Shown: positions 10,352 through 19,519 of the stretch, piece by piece
How the letters are laid out: every line of letters begins with the position of its first letter
Numbering within the stretch: the first letter of the stretch is position 1
Source of the DNA: DATBSL01 sp963729875
GTDB taxonomy: Bacteria > Acidobacteriota > Vicinamibacteria > Fen-336
DNA: 64,000 nt
Reading direction: 5' to 3'
NCBI GenBank assembly: GCA_963729875.1
Contig: CAVSPR010000002.1
Location: forward strand, 740,093-804,092
Notes under the pieces: model-generated
Database searches by the model: none
Told to the model about the DNA's origin: nothing
The model's input: the letters and a program-made list of their open reading frames with translations, nothing else
Translations under genes and position numbers: made by a program

Positions 10352-11148
10352 GGCCAAGGAAGCCCGCCCTCCTCCTCGTCGGTCTCCTCTGCGCCGCTCC
10401 GCCGTGGGCGGCGGCCTGGCCGGCGGAGACGATGACCGCGCTCTCGCGTGACGCCCGCCGTCTCCTGCCCCGCTCGCTCAGCCGGCTGCTCGGCGAGCGC
10501 GAGTCCGAGGTCGTCGACGAGCTGCGTCGCTTCCCGCCGGAAGTCTCGCGCGCCCTCGCCCAGGACCTGCCGACCGGGCGGCTGCGGCCGCAGACCCTGG
10601 CCGCGCTCGAGGCCCAGGTCGACCGGGTGACCGAGCTGCTCAGGGAAGGCCAGGTGAGCCTGGGCCTCGTCCGGCTGGGAGGCCTGCTCCGCATCCCGGC
10701 CGACCTCTCCGACCCCGTCCTGGCGGTCGGGCCCGAGGGCTGGCCGCCGGGGGTGACGCGCGAGTACTACGCCCTCTTCGGGGCGAACCTCGACCGCATG
10801 CCGGTCGTGCTCGACGACCCCGAGGCCCTGAAGCTGTCCCGGAAGGACCTGCCGGCCTACTGGCAGGCGCTGCTCGAGCGCAGCCGGCCGCAGGCGCCGG
10901 TCATCCGGGAGGAGCTGTTCCGCAGCGGGAAGGTCGTCGACCACCGCCGGCTCGACTACCGCTCGCCCGCGTGGGCCGTCTCCTCGCTCGCGTACTCGCG
11001 GGCGGTCACCGGGGCGGCCGCGACCTGGCTCGTCGTCTGGCGCGAGGCGCGGGGCGACGTGACCCGCCCGCCCCGCGCGCGCGAGGTCGCGCCGCACGTG
11101 GGCGACCTGGCCGACGACCGCCGTCCCCCATCACGGGAGGCCCCATGA
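10348..11148 (+). CDS. Secreted hypothetical protein
   Basis: A 266-residue protein. The N-terminus MRPRKPALLLVGLLCAAPPW, followed by AAAWPAE, is a good signal peptide, so the protein is exported. The mature part is helical (DARRLLPRSLSRLLGERESE; RSPAWAVSSLAYSRAVTG). The WPxET...LPxSLxxLL opening loosely resembles the helical zinc-dependent phospholipase C/P1 nuclease fold, but the histidine ligands are lacking, so no function is claimed. It overlaps the genes on both sides by 4 bases (GTGA before, ATGA into purH), so it is part of the same transcript. Confidence 0.65.
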   Translation: MRPRKPALLLVGLLCAAPPWAAAWPAETMTALSRDARRLLPRSLSRLLGERESEVVDELRRFPPEVSRALAQDLPTGRLRPQTLAALEAQVDRVTELLREGQVSLGLVRLGGLLRIPADLSDPVLAVGPEGWPPGVTREYYALFGANLDRMPVVLDDPEALKLSRKDLPAYWQALLERSRPQAPVIREELFRSGKVVDHRRLDYRSPAWAVSSLAYSRAVTGAAATWLVVWREARGDVTRPPRAREVAPHVGDLADDRRPPSREAP

Positions 11149-12713
11149 CCAAGAGAGCGCTGCTGTCCGTGTACCGCAAGGAGGGGATCGTGGACCTTGC
11201 GCGCGGCCTCCAGGAGCGCGGCTTCGAGATCCTCTCCACTGGCGGCACCGCGGCCGAGCTCGATGGTGCGGGGGTGAAGGTGACCGGCGTCTCGAAGGCC
11301 ACCGGATTCCCGGAGATCCTCGACGGGCGGGTGAAGACCCTGCACCCCGCGATCCACGGGGGAATCCTCGCCCGGCGCGACGTGCCCGAGCACGCGGCCG
11401 CCCTCGAGAAGCACAAGATCGCGCCCATCGACGTGGTGGTCGTGAACCTCTACCCGTTCGAGGACAAGGTGGCGAAGGGCTGCTCCTTCGACGAGGCGGT
11501 CGAGAACGTGGACGTCGGCGGGCCCGCCATGCTGCGCGCGGCGGCCAAGAACTTCCGACACGTGGCCGTGGTCGTGGACCCCGCCGACTACGGCCTCCTG
11601 CTCGAGCAGCTCGATCGCGAGGGCGGCATCGACGCCGCCACCCGCCTCTTCTTCGCGCAGAAGGCCTTCCGCCACACCGGCCGCTACGAGGCGGCGATCG
11701 CCGGCTACTTCTCGCAGGTCGAGGAGCGCGAGGGCGCCTACGTGCCCGCCGAGAACGACGAGACCTTCCCCTACCGCCTGGCCCTCACCTTCGAGAAGGT
11801 CCAGGACCTGCGCTACGGCGAGAACCCGCACCAGCGGGCGGCCTTCTACAGCGACCTGGGCTCGACCCTCTACTCCGTGGCCGCGGCCCGCAAGATGCAG
11901 GGCAAGGAGCTCTCGTTCAACAACATCCTCGACCTCGACGCCGCGTGGCGGCTCGTCACCGAGATCGACGAGCCGGCCTGCGTCATCGTCAAGCACACGA
12001 ACCCGTGCGGCACGGGCCTCGGCTCCTCTCCGCTCGAGGCCTACGAGCGCGCGTGGGCCTGCGACCCGACCTCGGCCTTCGGCGGCATCATCGCCTTCAA
12101 CGAGCGCGTGGACGCGGCGACGGCGAAGAAGGTGACCGGCCAGTTCGTGGAGGCCGTGATCGCTCCCGGCTTCGAGGGCGAGGCTCTCAAGGCCCTCGGG
12201 AAGAAGGCGAACCTCCGCGTCATGAACATGGACACCACCGGCATCCACAAGGCGAGCGGGTTCGACCTGCGACGGGTGATGGGCGGGCTCCTCGCCCAGC
12301 AGTGGGACCTGCACCGCCTCGAGCGCGACCGCTGCGAGGTGGTGACGAAGCGCGCCCCCTCGGAGGAGGAGTGGGGCGCGCTCCTCTTCGCCTGGACGGT
12401 GGTAAAGCACGTCAAGTCGAACGCGATCGTCTACGCGAACGCCGTGCAGACGGTGGGGGTGGGGGCGGGCCAGATGAGCCGCGTCGACTCCGCCCGCTTC
12501 GCCGCGCAGAAGGCGGTGCTCCCCCTGGCGGGGACGGTGGTCGCCTCCGACGCCTTCTTCCCTTTCCGCGACGGCATCGACGAGATCGCGAAGACCGGGG
12601 CCACCGCGATCATCCAGCCCGGGGGGTCCGTGCGCGACGAGGAGACGATCGCGGCGGCGGACGAGCACGGCCTCGCGATGGTCTTCAGCGGCGTCCGCCA
12701 CTTCCGCCACTGA
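11145..12713 (+). CDS. purH: Bifunctional AICAR formyltransferase/IMP cyclohydrolase
   Basis: A 522-residue enzyme that performs the last two steps of IMP synthesis. The N-terminal MGS-like cyclohydrolase domain shows ILSTGGTAAELDGAGVKVTG and GRVKTLHPAIHGGILARR. The C-terminal formyltransferase domain shows CVIVKHTNPCGTGLG near residue 285 and FPFRDGIDEIAKTGATAIIQ near the end. A Shine-Dalgarno sequence GGGAGG precedes the ATG. The 3' end overlaps the minus-strand heptose kinase gene by 29 bases. Confidence 0.97.
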   Translation: MTKRALLSVYRKEGIVDLARGLQERGFEILSTGGTAAELDGAGVKVTGVSKATGFPEILDGRVKTLHPAIHGGILARRDVPEHAAALEKHKIAPIDVVVVNLYPFEDKVAKGCSFDEAVENVDVGGPAMLRAAAKNFRHVAVVVDPADYGLLLEQLDREGGIDAATRLFFAQKAFRHTGRYEAAIAGYFSQVEEREGAYVPAENDETFPYRLALTFEKVQDLRYGENPHQRAAFYSDLGSTLYSVAAARKMQGKELSFNNILDLDAAWRLVTEIDEPACVIVKHTNPCGTGLGSSPLEAYERAWACDPTSAFGGIIAFNERVDAATAKKVTGQFVEAVIAPGFEGEALKALGKKANLRVMNMDTTGIHKASGFDLRRVMGGLLAQQWDLHRLERDRCEVVTKRAPSEEEWGALLFAWTVVKHVKSNAIVYANAVQTVGVGAGQMSRVDSARFAAQKAVLPLAGTVVASDAFFPFRDGIDEIAKTGATAIIQPGGSVRDEETIAAADEHGLAMVFSGVRHFRH

Positions 12714-13739
12714 CCGCGGCGGACCCTCCTCGGGCCCGCGGTCGACGGCGGGCCGCGAGGCGCGCCGCCGCCAGCACCTCCTCGGGCGCGGCCTGCGCGG
12801 TCCCGACCTTTCCCACGACGACGCCGGCGGCGCAGTTGGCCAGAGCGGCCGCCTCGGGAAGGCTCGCTCCCGCGGCCAGGGCGAGGGCCATGGTCGCGAT
12901 CACGGTGTCGCCGGCGCCGGTCACGTCGAAGACCTCCCGCGCGGCGGTGGGCACGTGCAGGGGGGGCGGCCCCTCTCGAAGAGGCTCATGCCGTGCTCGC
13001 CGCGGGTCACGAGGACGGCTCGGCACCCCAGGAGCGACAGCATCCGGCGCCCGGCCGCGGCCAGGTCCCGAGGCTCCCTCAGCCGCAGCCCGGTCGCCTG
13101 CTCGGCCTCGAGCTGGTTCGGGGTCACCACCGTGGCCCCGCGGTACAGCCGGAAGTGGCGGACCTTGGGGTCCACGAGCACGGGGACGCGGTGGCGCCGT
13201 GCGAGGGGCAGGACGCGCCGCAGCAGGGACGCGGTGACGACGCCCTTCTGGTAGTCCGAGACGACGAGGGCGTCGCAGGAGCCGACCTGCCGGCGGACCG
13301 CCTCGACGAGCGCCGCCTCCGCGCGGGCCGGCAGGTCGGCCGCGTCCTCGCGGTCGGCCCGCACTACCTGCTGGCCGTGGGCCACGATGCGCGTCTTCAC
13401 GGTCGTAGGCCGGCCTCCCTCGAGCTCGACGAGGCGCGGCTCGACGCCCGCCGCCGCGAGGGCCTCTCGCACGCGGTCGCCGGCCGTGTCCCGGCCCACG
13501 GCGCCGGCCAGCATCGCGGCGCCGCCCAGCGAGCGCAGGTTGGCCGCCACGTTGCCGGCGCCGCCGAGGTGGAAGCTCTGGCCCGTCACCTGCACCACGG
13601 GCACCGGCGCCTCGGGCGAGATGCGCGACACGCGGCCCCAAACGAACTCGTCCAGCATCACGTCGCCGAGCACGAGGACGCGGCGGCCTCGCATCGAGCG
13701 CAGGAGGGTCCGTGCGCGGGTGACGGGGAGGACGGCCAC
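12685..13739 (-). CDS. hldE: Heptose 7-phosphate kinase (HldE/RfaE1 type), frameshifted
   Basis: A PfkB-family kinase that probably makes heptose 1,7-bisphosphate for lipopolysaccharide inner core. The N-terminal part shows LGDVMLDEFVWGRVSRISPE and GGAGNVAANLRSLGG. The C-terminal anion-hole motif DVTGAGDTVIATMALALAAG lies in another frame. The frame breaks at a run of seven C (plus strand 12960-12966); eight C would join the halves into a normal 351-residue kinase with no cytidylyltransferase domain. The start is GTG at 13739. It follows the O-antigen ligase gene by 6 bases. Sequencing error, real pseudogene and phase variation are all possible; error is the most likely. Confidence 0.85.
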
Positions 13740-13745
13740 GAGGCG

Positions 13746-15068
13746 TCAGGCCGCGGCCGGCCGCGCCGGCTGCAGGGCGAACGGGACCGCGGTGAGGAGG
13801 AGCACCAGCATCAGCACCTCGGAGTCGCCGAGATTGTATTCGAAGAGCCCGGCCGCGAAGACGGCGGCGAGGGCGGCGAGGGCGGCGCCGGCGGCCCAGC
13901 CCGGCCCCGGCGCCCCGGCCGCGCACCGGCGGGCCTCCCGCAGCGCGGCCAGGAAGGTGGCGATCGCCCACCACAGGAAGAAGGCGAGCGCGGGGAGCCC
14001 CCGTTCGGCCGCGACCTGGAGCAGGTTGTTGTGCAGGTGGGGCTGCATCGGGTGCGTGGCCTCGGGCCAGCGGTACCGCGGGTAAGCCGAGAGGATCATC
14101 CCCGGCCCCTGGCCGAAGACCGGCCGGTCGAGCACCATGTCGATTCCCGCCTGCCACATGAACAGGCGATCGCGGCTGCTGTCGTCCCCGAGGGTGAGGC
14201 GCGAGGTGACGGCCGCGGGGCGCAGGGCGAGCACGGCGGCGACGGCGGCGGGGACCACCCAGAGGAGGCGGGGTGAGCGGAGGGCGGCGACGACGGTCAG
14301 GCCCAGCACGGCCCCGATCCACGCGCTCCGGGTCTGCGAGGCCACGAGCGCCCACACGGCGAGCGGGGCGGAGACGAAGGGGAGGGCCGCCTCCGCGGCG
14401 CGGGCGGCGGGGTGGCGCGAGAGGGCGAGGGCGGCGGCGAGCACCGTCACCGCCAGCACGAACACGCGTGTCGCGATCACCGCGTGCCCGGCCAGGGCCG
14501 CCGCCGCCACCCCGGCCACCCCCGCGAGCACGAGCGCGGGCAGGGCGAGGTCGCGCGGCCTGGGAACCGTGCGCGGGCCGAGCACGAGACGCGCCGAGGC
14601 GACGAGCAGCACGCCCATCGTCACGCCGGATGCCGACATGTAGTGTCCGAGAAAGCCGGGCGGACGCTGGCTCAGCTGGTCGTAGCCGAGAAAGAGGTCC
14701 TGCAGGACCATGAAGCCGGCGAGGGCGACGCCGCCGAGGAGGACCGCCGAGAGCACCCGCTCCCGATCGGCCCCGCGCGAGAGCACCTCGACGCCGAGGT
14801 AGAAGAGCGCGTAGAGCAGGAGCTTCTTCGAGTCCTCGTGCGAGACGGCCGGCTCCCGCGCGAAGGAGGCGGAGAGCAGGGTCCAGACCACGAGGGCGAG
14901 CAGCGGGGCGTCGAGGGGGGTGCGGAGAAGCCGGGCTCCCCCGGTGGCGACCCGCGCGACGAGGACGGCGACGCCGAGCGCCAGGAGCGCCTCGCTGGCG
15001 AAGATCGACAACGGGATCGTCGCGGCGAGCGCCGCCAGAAGCCCGAGCTGGGCGCGCTCCAGTTTCAA
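13746..15068 (-). CDS. O-antigen ligase/polymerase family membrane protein
   Basis: A 440-residue protein with about ten to twelve hydrophobic helices, matching the WaaL/Wzy (O-antigen ligase) family that joins or polymerises surface polysaccharide on the periplasmic side. The large periplasmic loop has the typical FGQGPGMILSAYPRYRWPEA followed by HPHLHNNLLQ-like sequence (QPHLHNNLLQVAAERG), and SQTRSAWIGAVLGL lies before it. The start is probably TTG at 15068, with GGAGGG 9 bases upstream. It is co-oriented with the heptose kinase gene, so both probably serve the outer-membrane glycan. Confidence 0.85.
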   Translation of the reverse strand: MKLERAQLGLLAALAATIPLSIFASEALLALGVAVLVARVATGGARLLRTPLDAPLLALVVWTLLSASFAREPAVSHEDSKKLLLYALFYLGVEVLSRGADRERVLSAVLLGGVALAGFMVLQDLFLGYDQLSQRPPGFLGHYMSASGVTMGVLLVASARLVLGPRTVPRPRDLALPALVLAGVAGVAAAALAGHAVIATRVFVLAVTVLAAALALSRHPAARAAEAALPFVSAPLAVWALVASQTRSAWIGAVLGLTVVAALRSPRLLWVVPAAVAAVLALRPAAVTSRLTLGDDSSRDRLFMWQAGIDMVLDRPVFGQGPGMILSAYPRYRWPEATHPMQPHLHNNLLQVAAERGLPALAFFLWWAIATFLAALREARRCAAGAPGPGWAAGAALAALAAVFAAGLFEYNLGDSEVLMLVLLLTAVPFALQPARPAAA

Positions 15069-15089
15069 AGGGACCGCCCTCCGGCGGGC

Positions 15090-15260
15090 CTACTCCTCGA
15101 TCGTCGCCTCGTCCACGAGCATCACCGGGATGTCGTCCTGGACGGGGTAGACGCGCCGGCACTTCGCGCACCGCAGCCCCGCACCGTCCCTGACGACCTC
15201 GACCGGCGTCTTGCACTCCGGGCAGGCGAGGATCTCGAGAAGCTCCGGGTCGATGGGCAT
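15090..15260 (-). CDS. Trm112-like/UPF0434 small protein
   Basis: A 56-residue protein starting MPIDPELLEILACPECKTPV. It has two CxxC pairs (CPEC and CAKC) and ends YPVQDDIPVMLVDEATIEE, the standard YcaR/Trm112 pattern. In other organisms Trm112 proteins stabilise methyltransferases, and in many Gram-negatives the gene lies among lipopolysaccharide genes. Here it precedes the O-antigen ligase gene by 21 bases and probably heads the three-gene minus-strand operon. Confidence 0.88.
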   Translation of the reverse strand: MPIDPELLEILACPECKTPVEVVRDGAGLRCAKCRRVYPVQDDIPVMLVDEATIEE

Positions 15261-15426
15261 GGGCGGAGTCTAGCGCAGCCTCCCGCGCCGGTGGTAGCGC
15301 CGCGGACCTTCCCGGGCACCCGGCCCGGGTATGCTCCCCGGTGCCGGCGCCGCGGGTGCCGGATTCGACGAAACAAAACCGCCGGCCCCTCTCCCTGACC
15401 GGCCTCACAACCCAGAGGAGGTTGCG

Positions 15427-15804
15427 ATGCGCGTGGTGTTCGTGGAGAGGGACAACGCCCCGGAGCGTCTCGTGTGCGAGGCGGAGATCGTCTTCGAGGC
15501 CGACGCCGGCCCGCTGGCCGGGATGAAGCTGGTGGGGTTCTCGCTGTGGCGCTCGCCCGAAGGGGAGGTCTACGTGACCTTCCCCTCGCGCGCCTTCGGC
15601 AGCGGCAGCGAGCGGCGGTTCTTCGACTTCCTGCGCTCGGTCGAGGGCACCGCCGCCGACGCGAAGCGGGTGAAGGGGTGGATACTCGACGAGTTCCACC
15701 TCACCCGAAGGACGCCCGACGGCGGCTTGGCCGAGGCGGGCGTCCGAGGGATCTCGAAGGCCTCGTCGAAGGCTGTCCAGGAGGGCCTTTCCGAAAGCGC
15801 TTGA
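15427..15804 (+). CDS. Hypothetical protein with SpoVG-like sequence pattern
   Basis: A 125-residue soluble protein starting MRVVFVERDNAPERLVCEAE. A GGAGG ribosome binding site lies 6 bases before the ATG. The middle reads GMKLVGFSLWRSPEGEVYVT then FPSRAFGSGSERRFF, which resembles the SpoVG layout (a beta strand, a short turn, then a strand ending in MPS or FPS) although overall identity to the SpoVG in this window is low. The last 20 residues are Ser/Lys-rich and may be disordered. The gene stands alone and diverges from the lipopolysaccharide genes. A weak TATGCT box lies at 15330-15335. Confidence 0.75.
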   Translation: MRVVFVERDNAPERLVCEAEIVFEADAGPLAGMKLVGFSLWRSPEGEVYVTFPSRAFGSGSERRFFDFLRSVEGTAADAKRVKGWILDEFHLTRRTPDGGLAEAGVRGISKASSKAVQEGLSESA

Positions 15805-15944
15805 CACCCGAGCGCACGGCGTTCGGGTCGCGTGCGCGAGGGCTCTTGAAAGGCCTCGGGGAAGGCCGGTCCCCCGTGGCTTCGTAGAGGAGCGCCCGCG
15901 GACGAAGCCACCGCAACGGCTTCGCCTGTACCTGGCGTTCTTGT

Positions 15945-15975
15945 TCTGGGGGGGCGCATCGTGCGCCCCCCCAGA
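15945..15975. terminator. Perfect 14-bp hairpin between the 15427 gene and the TPR gene
   Basis: The arms TCTGGGGGGGCGCA (15945-15958) and its exact complement (15962-15975) flank a 3-base loop, TCG. There is no T-run after it. It is 140 bases after the upstream stop and about 70 bases before the TPR start, so it may end the upstream transcript or lie in the leader of the downstream one. The rest of the 15805-16043 gap holds nothing I could identify. Confidence 0.5.
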
Positions 15976-16043
15976 CCCCCCGTGATTGGCGTCGATGGGC
16001 AGCGCGTGGGACAATCCCGCGAAGGGGGTCCCCGCCGCTTCTC

Positions 16044-18005
16044 ATGTCCATCCTCGCCGTCGTTCTCGTGCTCGCCGTGTCGCCGCAGGCCAGGCCCGCG
16101 GCGGTCCCGGATCCATCCTCTCGCGCCGAGGCCTACTACCACTTCAGCCTCGGGTTGCAGGCGCGCCTGAGCGGGGACTCCGACGAGGCGCTGGCCGAGT
16201 ACCGGCGGGCTCAGAAGCTCGACCCCTCCTCGTCCTCGATCCTCGTCGAGGTCGCCCGCCTGCTGCGGGAGATGGGCCGCCTGGACGAGGCGGGACAGGA
16301 AGCCCGGGCCGCCGTCGCTCTCGATCCGGACGACGCCGACGCCCACCAGATCCTCGGCCAGCTCGAGCAGGTCCAGGCGGCGGGACCGGGCGCCGAGGAG
16401 GCCCTGCGCCGTGCGGCCGCTCAGTACGAGGACGTCGTGCGCCTTCGCCCGACCGACGGGCAGTCCCTCCTCAACCTCGCCGGGATCTACGGCCAGCTCC
16501 AGCAGCACCTCGACGCGGCACGGGTCTGGGAGATGTACCTCGCGCTCGACCCGGGTAACTTCGAGGCTCACGTCCAGCGGGGCACGCACTTCCTTCTCGC
16601 GGGGGAGTCCGAGAAGGCCGCGGCGGCCCTCAAGACGGCGCTGGAGCTCCAGCCCGACTCCGCGCGCGCCTACCAGATGCTCGGCGACATCTACGCCCGC
16701 GCCGAGCAGGCCGACCAGGCGATCCTCCACTACCGCAAGGCCCTCGAGATCGAGCCGGACAACGTCCGCATACACCTGGCCCTGGGCGAGGTCCTCGACC
16801 AGGCCCATCGGCCGCAGGAGGCGCTGGCGGAGGCCGAGGCGGTGCAGGCCGCCGACCCCGCCAACCGCTTCGCCCTCGATCTCAAGGCGCGCGCACTGCG
16901 GGGCCTGCGCCGCTTCGACGAGGCCGACGCCGCGGCCGACGCGCTGATCGCCGCCGACCCCAAGGACTTCAAGGCCGTCTACCTCAAGGTGACGATCGCC
17001 GAGTCGCGCCGTGACTTCGAGAGGGCGGCGGCGCTCCTCGAGGAGGTCCTGGCCCGACCGGTCGCCGACGACGAGGAGGCAGGCAACCGGCGTGTCTTCC
17101 TCGTCCACCTGGGTTTCGCCTACCAGCAGCTCGAGCGCTACGCGGATGCGGCAAAGGCCTTCGCCCGCGCCCTCGACGCCGGCCCGCCCCCCGAGGCGAA
17201 CCTCCTGAGCTTCCACGCGGAGGCGCTCTACCTCGCGAAGCAGAAGGACGAGGCCCTCGCCGCGGTGCGCAAGGCCCGCGAGCGCTTTCCGGACGACGTC
17301 GACCTCGGCGGCCTCGAGGCGACGCTGCTGCGGGAGAAGGGCGACACCGCGGCGGCCACCGCGATCGTGGAGGCCATGCGCTCCCGAGCGCCCGCCGATC
17401 CCAAGGTCCTCGCGCGGGTGGCCGACTTCTACCGCCGGGCCCGCAACTACCCCGAGGCGGAGGGTGCCCTCCGGCAGGCCCTCCGGGCCGACCCGAAGAA
17501 CATCGCCGCGCTCTTCCAGCTGGGGGCGGTGCTCGAGCGGGAGAAACGCCACGACGACGCCGAGGCCGCCTTTCGCGAGGCGCTCGCCATCGAGCCCGAC
17601 TCGGCGCCGGTGCTCAATTACCTCGGTTACATGAACGCGGACCGCGACGTGAGGGTCGCGGAGGCGCTCGCGCTCCTGCAGAAGGCGGTGGAGCTCGACC
17701 CGCAGAACCCCGCCTACCAGGACAGCCTGGGCTGGGCCCTCTTCCGGATGAACCGGCTCGAGGCCGCGGAGCAGGCGGTGCGCCGCGCGCTCGAGAAAGA
17801 CCCGCAGAACGCCGTGATCCTCGCGCACATGGGGGACATCCTCGCCAAGCGGGGCCGGGTGGCCGAGGCCCTCCAGCACTGGCAGGGGGCGCTCAAGGGA
17901 GAGGACGAGGAAGAGGAGCTGGACCGCCCGCGCGTGGAGGCGAAGATCCGTGAGGCACAGGGGGCCCTCCGGGCCCAGCAGCAGCCCGCGCCGCCCACGC
18001 CCTGA
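16044..18005 (+). CDS. Tetratricopeptide repeat protein, probably exported
   Basis: A 653-residue protein made almost wholly of TPR units, about 12-14 of them, such as ARAYQMLGDIYARAEQADQA and PVLNYLGYMNADRDVRVAEA. A short hydrophobic N-terminus (MSILAVVLVLAVSPQARPAA) suggests export. TPR arrays bind other proteins, so it is likely a periplasmic scaffold. A TPR gene also stands just before lolB in Pseudomonas, and the lolB-like gene here starts inside the last codons of this one. The partner proteins are unknown. Confidence 0.88.
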   Translation: MSILAVVLVLAVSPQARPAAVPDPSSRAEAYYHFSLGLQARLSGDSDEALAEYRRAQKLDPSSSSILVEVARLLREMGRLDEAGQEARAAVALDPDDADAHQILGQLEQVQAAGPGAEEALRRAAAQYEDVVRLRPTDGQSLLNLAGIYGQLQQHLDAARVWEMYLALDPGNFEAHVQRGTHFLLAGESEKAAAALKTALELQPDSARAYQMLGDIYARAEQADQAILHYRKALEIEPDNVRIHLALGEVLDQAHRPQEALAEAEAVQAADPANRFALDLKARALRGLRRFDEADAAADALIAADPKDFKAVYLKVTIAESRRDFERAAALLEEVLARPVADDEEAGNRRVFLVHLGFAYQQLERYADAAKAFARALDAGPPPEANLLSFHAEALYLAKQKDEALAAVRKARERFPDDVDLGGLEATLLREKGDTAAATAIVEAMRSRAPADPKVLARVADFYRRARNYPEAEGALRQALRADPKNIAALFQLGAVLEREKRHDDAEAAFREALAIEPDSAPVLNYLGYMNADRDVRVAEALALLQKAVELDPQNPAYQDSLGWALFRMNRLEAAEQAVRRALEKDPQNAVILAHMGDILAKRGRVAEALQHWQGALKGEDEEEELDRPRVEAKIREAQGALRAQQQPAPPTP

Positions 18006-18587
18006 GGCCGCCGCCGCGGCGCTCCTCCTGGGTGCGGCCTGCGCCACCGCCACCCTGCCGGCTCCCGGTGTGGCCGAGAAGGCCGCCGCCGCGGCGTCGT
18101 GGTCGGGGAGCGTGCGCGTGTCGGTGAGCGGCCGGGAGCTGCGCGGCCGCAGCCGCGTGCTGATGGCCTTCCGTCGGCCGGACGCCGTGCGCATCGAGAT
18201 CCCCGGCCCCTCGGGCGCGCGGCTCGTGGCGGTGACGCGCGGGGGCCGGCTGACCGCCGTGCTGCCCGCGGAGCGGGCCGTGCTGCAGGGCGAGGCCACG
18301 GCCGCCGGCCTCGAGGCCCTGCTCGGCATAGCGCTCTCCCCCCGGAGCTGATGGACGTGCTGGTCGGCGTCGCGCCACCTGGGCTTCGGGACTACCGTGC
18401 GCAGTGGGGAGACACGCTGCCCCGCCGCGTCGAAGCGCTTCTCGCGGACGGGACGCGGCTCAAGGCGACGGTCGACGAGGCCGAGACGGGCCTCGACCTG
18501 CCCGACGCGGCGTTCGAGCCCCCGGCGCACGAGGCCTACCGCTCGGTCGACGCCACCGAGGCACGCCGCCTGCTGGGGGGACGCTGA
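17950..18587 (+). CDS. lolB: Outer-membrane lipoprotein LolB-like (DUF4292), frameshifted
   Basis: The N-terminal part has an Arg-rich start, then AAAAALLLGAACATATLPAP, a lipoprotein-like signal with an imperfect lipobox. It is followed by SWSGSVRVSVSGRELRGRSR and PDAVRIEIPGPSGARLVAV, typical LolB/DUF4292 strands. The frame stops after ALSPRS, while the next frame continues ELMDVLVGVAPP to the end. Adding one C to the run of six at 18338-18343 restores one 212-residue protein. LolB inserts lipoproteins into the outer membrane. The TPR-lolB-ispE neighbourhood supports the call more strongly than the sequence does. The GTG start overlaps the TPR gene by 56 bases. Confidence 0.75.
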
Positions 18588-19486
18588 TGCGCTTGAGGTC
18601 GTACGCCAAGATAAACCTCGGCCTGGAGGTGCTCGGGACCCGTGACGACGGGTACCACGAGCTGCGGACCCTCTTCCAGACGATCGACCTCCACGACGAC
18701 GTGGTCCTGCAGCCCCGCCCGCGGGGCGTGAGGGTCCGCTGCGACCACCCGCTGGTGCCGAACGACGCGACGAATCTCGCGGCCCGGGCCGCGGAGGCGC
18801 TGCGCGCCCATGGCCGGGTCGCGGGAGGGATCGAGATCGTGATCCGCAAGCGCATTCCCGTCGGGGGCGGGCTCGGGGGCGGCTCGAGCAACGCGGCGAC
18901 CGTCCTCCTGGGCCTCGATCGCCTGTGGAAGCTGGGGCTGGGGCCCGACGGCCTCCACCCCCTGGCCCGACGGCTCGGGGCGGACGTCCCTTACTTCCTG
19001 CTCGGAGGGACGGCCCTGGGGCTCTCCCGGGGGGACGAGGTCTACCCCCTCAGGCGCCAGCTGGGAGCCCACGTCGTCGTGGTGGACCCCGGCATCCACG
19101 TCTCGACGGCCCGGGTCTTCGCCCGCCTGGACGCGCGATTGACACCCCGTTTGAACAGTAATAGCATCTTCTACTTTGTATCGAGGGAGTTGGAGGGATC
19201 CGGAGGGTTCCGGTTCCTCGTGAACGACCTCGAGGAGGCGGCACTGGAGGAGGCGCCGGCCCTGCGCGAGCAGGCGCGGCGCATTCGGGCCGTCCTCCTG
19301 AGGGAGGGTGCGTGTCTCGCTGCCCTCTCCGGGAGCGGCGCGAGCTACTTCGGTCTGTTCGAGAAGGCGCGACCGGCGCAGCGGGCGCGGGCGGCACTCG
19401 TCGCCGAGGGCTTCCGGGCCCTCGACGCGCGGACGCTGACCCTCGACCAGTACCGGGTGGCCCGGGGCCGGGCGCGGACACGCTGA
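18587..19486 (+). CDS. ispE: 4-diphosphocytidyl-2-C-methyl-D-erythritol kinase
   Basis: A 299-residue GHMP kinase of the MEP isoprenoid pathway. Motifs are SYAKINLGLEVLGTRDDGYH at the N-terminus, the ATP loop PVGGGLGGGSSNAATVLLGL near residue 87, and LSGSGASYFGLF near 243. The ATG shares a base with the upstream stop (TGATG). Codons 185-203 (19139-19195) are strikingly rich in otherwise avoided triplets (TTG, ACA, CGT, AGT, AAT, TTT, GTA) and overlap a candidate promoter. ispD and ispF lie 20 kb downstream. Confidence 0.96.
   Translation: MRLRSYAKINLGLEVLGTRDDGYHELRTLFQTIDLHDDVVLQPRPRGVRVRCDHPLVPNDATNLAARAAEALRAHGRVAGGIEIVIRKRIPVGGGLGGGSSNAATVLLGLDRLWKLGLGPDGLHPLARRLGADVPYFLLGGTALGLSRGDEVYPLRRQLGAHVVVVDPGIHVSTARVFARLDARLTPRLNSNSIFYFVSRELEGSGGFRFLVNDLEEAALEEAPALREQARRIRAVLLREGACLAALSGSGASYFGLFEKARPAQRARAALVAEGFRALDARTLTLDQYRVARGRARTR
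19139..19167 (+). promoter_or_regulatory. Candidate sigma-70 promoter inside ispE
   Basis: TTGACA (19139-19144) is followed after 17 bases by TAGCAT (19162-19167), a perfect -35 box with a 4/6 -10 box at ideal spacing. It sits in an AT-rich patch of a GC-rich gene where the codons run against local usage. It would drive spoVG, tRNA-Gln and prs from about 350 bases upstream of spoVG. Confidence 0.5.
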
Positions 19487-19519
19487 TGGGGGGCGTCGAG
19501 CTCGAGAGGAGCGGTCAAC

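Noticed and set aside
9341..11148. Three unknown genes before purH as a novel system
   Set aside because: They share an operon with purH but show no recognisable enzymatic or partner motifs, so a system claim has no support.
15801..15806. TTGACA overlapping a stop codon, possible -35 box
   Set aside because: No -10-like hexamer lies 16-18 bases downstream (the region is GTTCGGGTCG).
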